This document shows positions 1-5,355 of a stretch of 5,355 bases of DNA, piece by piece; the stretch's first letter is position 1, and every line of letters starts with the position of its first letter. The DNA lies in the NCBI GenBank assembly GCA_011049495.1, contig DSBF01000189.1, positions 1 to 5,355 on the forward strand, read 5' to 3'. The position numbers were made by a program, and so were the translations under genes. Under the pieces are notes generated by a model. It saw only the letters and a program-made list of their open reading frames with translations, had not been told where the DNA came from and did no database searches. This DNA is from Ignavibacteria bacterium. GTDB taxonomy: Bacteria > Bacteroidota > Ignavibacteria > Ignavibacteriales > Melioribacteraceae.

Positions 1-1
1 A

Positions 2-2512
2 ATTATTAAATATATAGAAGATAAGTTAAATGTAGAGAATGATACTCTAAATGCAGGTGTACAATCCATTATTCTTGTTGAAGACAATGTAAAATTTTAT
101 TCTACATATCTCCCCTTAATTTATAAAGTTATACTTAAACAATCGCAGCAGTTACTCTCTGAGGGAGTAAATCTTACACATAAGTATCTAAGAATGCGTG
201 CTCGCCCGAAAATTCTTCTTTGTACAACTTATGAAGAAGCATGGAGTTACTTCGAACAATTTCATGAATACATTTTGGGAGTAATTACGGATATTAATTT
301 TAAGCATAATGGTGTCCGTGATCCGGAAGCAGGTATTAAATTTGCTATTGAAGTACGAAAACTTCATCATGATATTCCAATTGTATTGCAATCAAGTAAT
401 CCGGAATACCAAGCAAAAGCAACTGAAATTGGTGTCGGTTTTCTTTTAAAAGGCTCTCCAAGACTTCTGCATGATTTAAGAAATTTTATGTTAGAGAATT
501 TTGGTTTTGGTGACTTCATTTTTAGATTGCCCGACGGCAGTGAAGTTGATCGTGCATCAAACCTCAAACAACTAGAAGAAAAATTAAGAATTGTCCCGGA
601 TGAATCGATAATTTTTCATGCGGCAAGAAATGATTTTTCACGCTGGTTAAAAGCAAGAACAGAATTTTGGTTAGCCGATAGATTAAGACCTCGCAAGTTA
701 AGTGATTTTGATACTCCCGCTGATCTAAGAAAAGACCTCATTGATTCGTTGGTGTTATACCAGCAGTTACGAACACGCGGAATTGTTACCGATTTTAATA
801 AAGATTCTTTTGACCCGCAAAATAGTTTTGCAAGGATTGGCGGTGGTTCACTCGGCGGGAAAGCAAGAGGTCTTGGTTTTATTAATACATTAATCAACAA
901 TTATGAACTTCACGATAAATTCAAAGGTATTGAAATTTCTGTTCCTTCAGCAGTAGTTATTGCAACCGATGTATTCGACCAATTTATCGATGAAAATAAG
1001 TTGTTCAATTTTGCGTTGAATGAAACCGATGACCAACTAATTGCAAAAACTTTTCGGGAAGCTTCTTTTTTCCCCGAAGATATAGTTCAGAAACTAAAGG
1101 ATTTTCTTGATATAATAAGAGAACCTCTTGCTGTGCGTTCATCAAGTCTGTTAGAAGATTCGCAGTTTCAACCATTTGCCGGTGTTTACAAAACTTACAT
1201 GATACCTAATAATGATGACGATCTTGAAATTAGACTTCATGAACTATTAACAGCAATAAAAAGTGTTTATGCTTCTCAATTTTTAACAGCAGCAAAAGAT
1301 TATATGATGGCAACTTCCTACAGGTTGGAAGAAGAAAAGATGGCGGTTATTGTGCAAAGATTAATCGGTTCAAAACATGGGAATAGATTCTACCCTGATT
1401 TTGCCGGTGTGGCAAAATCATATAATTTTTATCCTGTACCCCCACAAAAATCACCTGACGGAATTGCATATGTTGCGCTCGGTTTAGGACAAACAGTTGT
1501 TGAAGGAGGTGAAACCGTTCGTTTCTGTCCTAGGTTTCCGAAACATCTGTTACAATTTTTCTCCACAAAAGAAACGCTGCGAAATGCTCAACAAAATTTT
1601 TATGCATTAGATGTATCAACTAAGATCACAAGTTCTGAACAAGATCCTGAAATTTTCGTTAAAAACTTCGAGCTAACTGCTGCTGAAAAGGATCAAACAT
1701 TATCATATGTAGGTTCAACATACTCACCGGAAAACGATGCAGTTTACGATGGAATTTCAAGAAACGGAACAAGAGTAGTTACCTTTGCACCGATATTAAA
1801 ACACAAAGTTTTCCCATTAGCAGAAATTCTTGATCTTTTGCTTGAATTAGGAACTTGGGGAATGGGAACGTTTGTAGAAATTGAATTCGCCGTAAACATG
1901 AATAAAACACCCAAAGAATTTGCCTTTCTGCAGATGCGTCCTCTTGTTATTAGCAGAGAAGTCGAGAGTTTGAATTTGGACGATTTCCCGAAGGAAAACC
2001 TTGTTTGCAGGAGTGCTCAGGTTCTTGGCAATGGTTCGCTTTATGGTATTCATGATATTATAGTAGTTGATATAAATAAATTTGATAGAGGGAAAAGTAA
2101 GGAAGTCGCATACGAAATCAGTCAATTAAATAAGAAGTTAATTGAACAGCATAAACCTTATGTATTAATCGGGGTGGGCAGATGGGGTTCGTTTGATCAT
2201 TGGCTCGGTATACCGGTTACATGGGATCAAATCTCCGGAGCCGCCGCAATTATTGAATCAGGATTTAAGGATTTTGAAGTTACTCCGTCACAAGGCTCAC
2301 ACTTTTTCCAAAATATTACAAGTTTTAGAGTCGGTTATTTTACTGTTAATTCACATGATAAGATAGGTTTTATTGATTGGGATTGGCTTTGCAGTCAACC
2401 TGCAATGGAAGAATTTCAGTATACAAGGCATCTGCAATTTGAAGAACCTATTTCTGTCAAAATAAATGGTCATCAAAACCAAGGGATAATTCTTAAACCA
2501 GGTATTCAATAA
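2..2512 (+). CDS. Receiver-domain / PEP synthase-type ATP-binding fusion protein (5' partial)
   Basis: The reading frame is open from base 2 to the TAA at 2510-2512 (836 visible residues; numbering here starts at base 2), so the true start lies upstream. Residues 22-162 form a receiver domain: beta-1 IILVEDN with acidic pair E27/D28, candidate phosphoacceptor D97 in VITDINF, S131/S132 after beta-4, and K150 in FLLKGS. After a helical linker, residues about 280-647 match the PPDK_N nucleotide-binding domain of PEP synthase and pyruvate phosphate dikinase: GGGSLGGKARGL (280-291), AVRSSSLLEDS (near 377), a VQRL strand (near 451), GLGQTVVEGG (494-503), and EIEFAV followed by the closing LQMRP (643-647). 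The last 190 residues carry LIGVGRWGS (722-730) and GSHFFQN (765-771). I see neither the TSHAAI-type catalytic histidine motif nor the C-terminal PEP-binding barrel, so PEP synthesis is doubtful. Residues 1-20 (IIKYIEDKLNVENDT...) may be the tail of a further N-terminal receiver-like domain. Probably cytoplasmic: no signal peptide or membrane segment is visible. The domain calls are firm; substrate and role are unknown. Confidence 0.9.
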   Translation: MIKYIEDKLNVENDTLNAGVQSIILVEDNVKFYSTYLPLIYKVILKQSQQLLSEGVNLTHKYLRMRARPKILLCTTYEEAWSYFEQFHEYILGVITDINFKHNGVRDPEAGIKFAIEVRKLHHDIPIVLQSSNPEYQAKATEIGVGFLLKGSPRLLHDLRNFMLENFGFGDFIFRLPDGSEVDRASNLKQLEEKLRIVPDESIIFHAARNDFSRWLKARTEFWLADRLRPRKLSDFDTPADLRKDLIDSLVLYQQLRTRGIVTDFNKDSFDPQNSFARIGGGSLGGKARGLGFINTLINNYELHDKFKGIEISVPSAVVIATDVFDQFIDENKLFNFALNETDDQLIAKTFREASFFPEDIVQKLKDFLDIIREPLAVRSSSLLEDSQFQPFAGVYKTYMIPNNDDDLEIRLHELLTAIKSVYASQFLTAAKDYMMATSYRLEEEKMAVIVQRLIGSKHGNRFYPDFAGVAKSYNFYPVPPQKSPDGIAYVALGLGQTVVEGGETVRFCPRFPKHLLQFFSTKETLRNAQQNFYALDVSTKITSSEQDPEIFVKNFELTAAEKDQTLSYVGSTYSPENDAVYDGISRNGTRVVTFAPILKHKVFPLAEILDLLLELGTWGMGTFVEIEFAVNMNKTPKEFAFLQMRPLVISREVESLNLDDFPKENLVCRSAQVLGNGSLYGIHDIIVVDINKFDRGKSKEVAYEISQLNKKLIEQHKPYVLIGVGRWGSFDHWLGIPVTWDQISGAAAIIESGFKDFEVTPSQGSHFFQNITSFRVGYFTVNSHDKIGFIDWDWLCSQPAMEEFQYTRHLQFEEPISVKINGHQNQGIILKPGIQ

Positions 2513-2550
2513 AATGGGGCTGACTCATTTATTAATATGAATCAACCCCA
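2507..2550 (-). terminator. Intrinsic terminator of the S9 peptidase gene
   Basis: Arms 2515-2528 and 2537-2550 enclose an 8-base loop. Read as minus-strand RNA, the 14 pairs are unbroken, with two G-U wobbles and a GGGG/CCCC block at the base, and the stem is followed by UUUUAUUG (2507-2514). It begins 9 bases after the peptidase stop codon. Read as plus-strand RNA, the same two positions become A-C mismatches and no U-run follows, so the element favours the minus strand. The U-tract overlaps the last codons of the convergent gene. Confidence 0.8.
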
Positions 2551-2559
2551 ATAAGAATA

Positions 2560-5235
2560 TTAATTCATCAATTCTGTAATTACTGTACCGCCGCCCATCA
2601 TTGGTGGAAGTTTTGATTCCGATTTAACTACTTTATTTAATTCTTTGCTTATCCAAAGAATTGAACTGCCGTTATCATCATCAACCGGGTCAAGTTCGAC
2701 CTTATATGTATCAAAAGTATTACCGTTTATTTCGATATGTTCCGAGCCAACAACTTTTACCGATAATGTCTTAACTTTACCTCCCATCATATCAAACAGA
2801 TCAAGTGTTGCTGCATAATTATCATTCAACGGAAGACTGCAAATTGCAAGTTCGGTATTAGTTCCTTCTGAAAGCACAGGTGAATCGATTGAAACATTAA
2901 TCGGCATTTGCTGCGGACCGGCTGAAATCAACCCTTCGATTTTTTCACTTCCAAATTGAACGTTTACTTTAGCCATTCCTTGCTTTGCCAATCTTTTAAT
3001 CGGCTGAAGAGTTTTACTGTCAAGATAAAGTGTATCAAGTCCTCCCATCATACCGGTAACTTCATCGATAACTATAAATACTTCTTTGTCATTGTAGATT
3101 GACTTAGCAATTTTCCTGAAGACATCCATGTTCATCGTCTGACCGCGAGCTTCGATAGTCATCAAATACTTTGATTCTTGTTCTTGGATTTTACTTCCGT
3201 CAAATTCGAACACTTTTTCAGCCGATGTTGATTCTTTGACAGGCAATGTCACTGTGTTAATATCGACCATCAGTTTATCTAATCTTTCTTTTATTTCATC
3301 ACGAACATCTTCTTGATATCTACCTTTAAGATGTTTAGCAAAAAATTCTTCCATTGCTACCGTCATTGCAAGTCTATTTTCTAAGCCAGCGAAACCATGT
3401 CCTTCATCTTCAGCAACCATATATTCAATTTCTCTGCCGAGATCGCGCAAAGCAACCACAATCTGATCTGATTCAGCTTGTTTAACTCTTGGGTCATTAG
3501 CACCCTGAACAACAAATAGCGGTCTTATAATATTTTCAGCATAGTTTAATGGTGATTGTTCTTGAAGCATTTTTAATTCTTCCGGATCATTCATATCACC
3601 GACTCTAACATCAAATATCTTTTTGATCGGTGCCCAGTATGGCGGAATTGAATTTAAAAGTGTTATGATATTAGACGGACCAACTATATCAAAACCGGCT
3701 GCATATAATTCCGGTGTGAATGCTAATCCAGCTAATGTAGCATATCCTCCGTAAGAACCTCCCGCAATACCAACTCTTTCGGGATCGGCAATACCTTCTT
3801 CAATCAACCATTTAACCGCGTCGGTAATATCATGCTGCATTGCACCTCTTCCCCACTCTTTGTTTCCGGCGTTTAAAAATGCTTTACCATAACCTGTTGA
3901 TCCTCTAAAGTTGGGTTGTAAAACGGCATATCCTCTGTTAGCTAAGAATTGAGCAATAGGGTCATATCCCCAATAATCACGCGCCCAAGGACCACCATGA
4001 ATCAGAAGTATTGTCGGTAAGTTTTCTGATGGAATTCCTTTTGGTAATGTCAGGTATGCAGGGATAATTAATCCATCTCTAGCTTCATACCTAATTGGTT
4101 TCATCGGTGCAAGATGATCAACGGGAAGTTTAGGATTGGACTGATATAAAAATTCAGCTTTCCCTTCTTTTCTATTGAAAACATATACCGAACCGGGATC
4201 AACATCTCTCGAAACCGAAACTAACCAAATATTTTCATCCTCGGTCATTGAACGAAGTGATATTTCACCATCAGGAAGAAGTGTTTTTAATTTTTCATAA
4301 TCTTTTTCAAATTCATCATTTTTAAAATACAGCCTTCGTTTATCACCAACATATGTTGTGAAAATCAATTCGTTTGTTATGTCGGAAAAGTAAGCTCCGC
4401 CAAAATCTACTTCATCAAGCGGATCTTTCTCTATAAACTCAATAGAATTGTCTTCAAGATTGTAAAGTACTAATTGAGTTTTATCTAAATCATCCCCTTT
4501 ATTTGTGATCATATAAAAACTATTACCGTCAGGCATAAAACGTATTGGTGAAGCTGTTTCTTCATTATTTACGGAATAAATAGATACTAAATCATTTTCT
4601 TCAATCTTTAAAATCTCACTTCCGCCATCGGGAAGCATTCTTATTCCCAATCTAAGATTACCGTCTAGATCAATCGACCAGCTAACTACATTTTGATCAT
4701 TCTGCCATAATAATTCTCTTGTACCGTCATTTAAATTAAGTCTGTAAACATCATGTACCTGCGGGTCTCTATCATTTAAGCCAATTATAATTTGACCCGG
4801 AGTTTTCTTTGGGACTGAATAGATAGTTGCTCTAACATCATCGTAAGGTGTAAGGTCTCTTGCATTTGGAACCGGGTCACCGCTTTCAGTCGGATTTACT
4901 GCATAAACTCTAAAATTTTCATCGCCCCCTTTATCTTGTACATAAAGCACAAACTTACTATCGACAGACCAGAAATAAGCTCTAATCGGTCTTGATGAAT
5001 CAGCGGTTAAAGGTCGAGCATTTTCGAAAGGTTCGTCAAACTCTTTAACCCAAATATTTCTAATGTTATTATAAGGTTTGACAAAGGTAATGAATTTACC
5101 ATCGGGTGAAATTTGAGCACCGGAAATTTCCGGGTCGCCAAAAAATATCTCACGATCAATTAGCGGCGGAAGTTGTGCAAATAATTGCATTGAATATACC
5201 ATAATAAATAAAAGGAATAGTTTTAAGTTTTTCAT
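2560..5235 (-). CDS. Secreted S9-family serine peptidase (prolyl oligopeptidase type) with extra C-terminal domain
   Basis: Predicted exported peptidase of 891 residues that would cleave short peptides, in the acylaminoacyl-peptidase/dipeptidyl-peptidase group. Residues 1-20 are a Sec signal peptide (K2-K5, hydrophobic core, likely cleavage after LFA before Q21) with no lipobox cysteine, so a periplasmic or secreted soluble enzyme is expected. Residues about 28-375 form a beta-propeller with repeats such as AQISPDGKFITFV (40-52), FWSVDSKFVLYV and IRFMPDGNSFYMI (231-243). The alpha/beta-hydrolase domain (about 380-640) has HGGPW (413-417, oxyanion hole region), NFRGSTGYGK (442-451), nucleophile S494 in GGSYGGYA, D581 in GANDPRV and H613 in DEGHGF, so the triad is intact. 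S9 enzymes of this type usually end soon after the histidine. Here about 225 residues follow, beta-rich and resembling DUF3108-like domains (LYLDSKTLQPIKR near 736-748, ILWISKELNKVVKSES near 859-874). No type IX sorting tail is seen. The start is supported by an AGAGGGG ribosome binding site 8 bases upstream. The exact substrate is not inferable. Confidence 0.95.
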   Translation of the reverse strand: MKNLKLFLLFIMVYSMQLFAQLPPLIDREIFFGDPEISGAQISPDGKFITFVKPYNNIRNIWVKEFDEPFENARPLTADSSRPIRAYFWSVDSKFVLYVQDKGGDENFRVYAVNPTESGDPVPNARDLTPYDDVRATIYSVPKKTPGQIIIGLNDRDPQVHDVYRLNLNDGTRELLWQNDQNVVSWSIDLDGNLRLGIRMLPDGGSEILKIEENDLVSIYSVNNEETASPIRFMPDGNSFYMITNKGDDLDKTQLVLYNLEDNSIEFIEKDPLDEVDFGGAYFSDITNELIFTTYVGDKRRLYFKNDEFEKDYEKLKTLLPDGEISLRSMTEDENIWLVSVSRDVDPGSVYVFNRKEGKAEFLYQSNPKLPVDHLAPMKPIRYEARDGLIIPAYLTLPKGIPSENLPTILLIHGGPWARDYWGYDPIAQFLANRGYAVLQPNFRGSTGYGKAFLNAGNKEWGRGAMQHDITDAVKWLIEEGIADPERVGIAGGSYGGYATLAGLAFTPELYAAGFDIVGPSNIITLLNSIPPYWAPIKKIFDVRVGDMNDPEELKMLQEQSPLNYAENIIRPLFVVQGANDPRVKQAESDQIVVALRDLGREIEYMVAEDEGHGFAGLENRLAMTVAMEEFFAKHLKGRYQEDVRDEIKERLDKLMVDINTVTLPVKESTSAEKVFEFDGSKIQEQESKYLMTIEARGQTMNMDVFRKIAKSIYNDKEVFIVIDEVTGMMGGLDTLYLDSKTLQPIKRLAKQGMAKVNVQFGSEKIEGLISAGPQQMPINVSIDSPVLSEGTNTELAICSLPLNDNYAATLDLFDMMGGKVKTLSVKVVGSEHIEINGNTFDTYKVELDPVDDDNGSSILWISKELNKVVKSESKLPPMMGGGTVITELMN

Positions 5236-5243
5236 TTGTTAAT

Positions 5244-5250
5244 CCCCTCT
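5244..5250 (-). promoter_or_regulatory. Ribosome binding site of the S9 peptidase gene
   Basis: The minus strand reads AGAGGGG followed by 8 bases (ATTAACAA) and the ATG at 5235-5233. The purine-rich core and spacing fit a Shine-Dalgarno site. Together with the signal peptide beginning directly at this Met, it fixes the start codon. Confidence 0.7.
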
Positions 5251-5297
5251 TGTTTTAGTTAACCCTTTTTGCAGAAACAGCTTTGAATTAATTCTAT

Positions 5298-5305
5298 CAA
5301 ATATA
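5298..5305 (-). promoter_or_regulatory. Candidate -7 promoter element (TATATTTG) for the S9 peptidase gene
   Basis: The minus strand reads TATATTTG, an exact match to the Bacteroidota-type TANNTTTG -7 element. It would give a 5' untranslated region of roughly 55 bases. No TTTG-type -33 element is found at the expected distance upstream, where the sequence is an AT-rich inverted repeat. A sigma70-like TAGAAT lies a few bases further downstream as an alternative. The assignment is tentative. Confidence 0.35.
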
Positions 5306-5309
5306 GCTT

Positions 5310-5330
5310 AAATACATAAAAAATGTATTT
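5310..5330. repeat. AT-rich perfect inverted repeat upstream of the S9 peptidase gene
   Basis: AAATACAT (5310-5317) and ATGTATTT (5323-5330) are perfect 8-base inverted arms around five A residues. The repeat lies just upstream of the candidate -7 element, covering the space where a -33/-35 element would sit, so it could be an operator for a dimeric regulator. The stem is entirely weak (one G-C pair per arm), which makes an RNA role unlikely. Chance occurrence in AT-rich DNA is possible. Confidence 0.35.
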
Positions 5331-5355
5331 TTAAAACGAATTAGACGTATAATGT

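Noticed and set aside
194..196. ATG at 194 as the start of the plus-strand gene
   Set aside because: The frame is open upstream to the window edge, the upstream codons encode an essential part of the receiver domain, and there is no ribosome binding site before it.
188..2125. Short minus-strand open frames at 188-391, 367-567, 616-900 and 1847-2125
   Set aside because: They lie wholly opposite the well-supported receiver/ATP-binding gene, show no recognisable domain or ribosome binding site, and look like chance frames.
2..2512. Annotation as a standard PEP synthase (ppsA)
   Set aside because: Only the ATP-binding domain matches. The phosphohistidine motif and the PEP-binding barrel are not seen, so no gene symbol is given.
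2560..2800. Type IX secretion C-terminal sorting signal on the peptidase
   Set aside because: The C-terminus (GGGTVITELMN) lacks the usual sorting-domain pattern such as an NPFNP-like motif with a terminal basic stretch.
5310..5332. AT-rich hairpin with following T-run as a plus-strand terminator
   Set aside because: The stem has only one G-C pair per arm and no plus-strand gene ends nearby. A regulatory repeat is the more plausible reading.
5348..5353. TATAAT on the plus strand as a divergent -10 promoter element
   Set aside because: No -35-like sequence lies at 16-18 bases upstream, and no plus-strand gene is visible before the window ends. In such AT-rich DNA the match alone is weak.

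Overview
This is an AT-rich window with two large protein genes facing each other (convergent, 47 bases between their stop codons), plus about 120 bases upstream of the second gene at the right edge. The plain Sec-type signal peptide, the TANNTTTG-like promoter element and the protein types suggest a bacterium of the Bacteroidota/Ignavibacteria (FCB) side. That placement is an inference from family resemblance and composition, not something the sequence proves.

Left part (2-2512, + strand): the 3' 836 codons of a gene that enters the window already open. It encodes a response-regulator receiver domain fused to the ATP-binding (PPDK_N, ATP-grasp-like) domain of phosphoenolpyruvate synthase / pyruvate phosphate dikinase. 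The usual phosphohistidine swivelling domain and PEP-binding TIM barrel are not recognisable. A short C-terminal region with a GRWGS...GSHFF block takes their place. This points to a signalling or regulatory phosphotransfer protein rather than a classical PEP synthase. It is the most unusual item in the window.

Middle (2513-2559): a short convergent intergenic gap filled by a hairpin that reads as an intrinsic terminator for the minus-strand gene.

Right part (2560-5235, - strand): a complete, secreted S9-family (prolyl oligopeptidase-type) serine peptidase of 891 residues. It has a signal peptide, a beta-propeller, an alpha/beta-hydrolase domain with an intact Ser-Asp-His triad, and about 225 extra C-terminal residues that look like a separate DUF3108-like beta-rich domain. 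Its ribosome binding site, a candidate promoter and an inverted repeat lie in 5236-5355.

The two genes are transcribed toward each other, so they do not form an operon, and nothing in the sequence ties their functions together. I saw no RNA genes, CRISPR arrays, insertion sequences or attachment sites.
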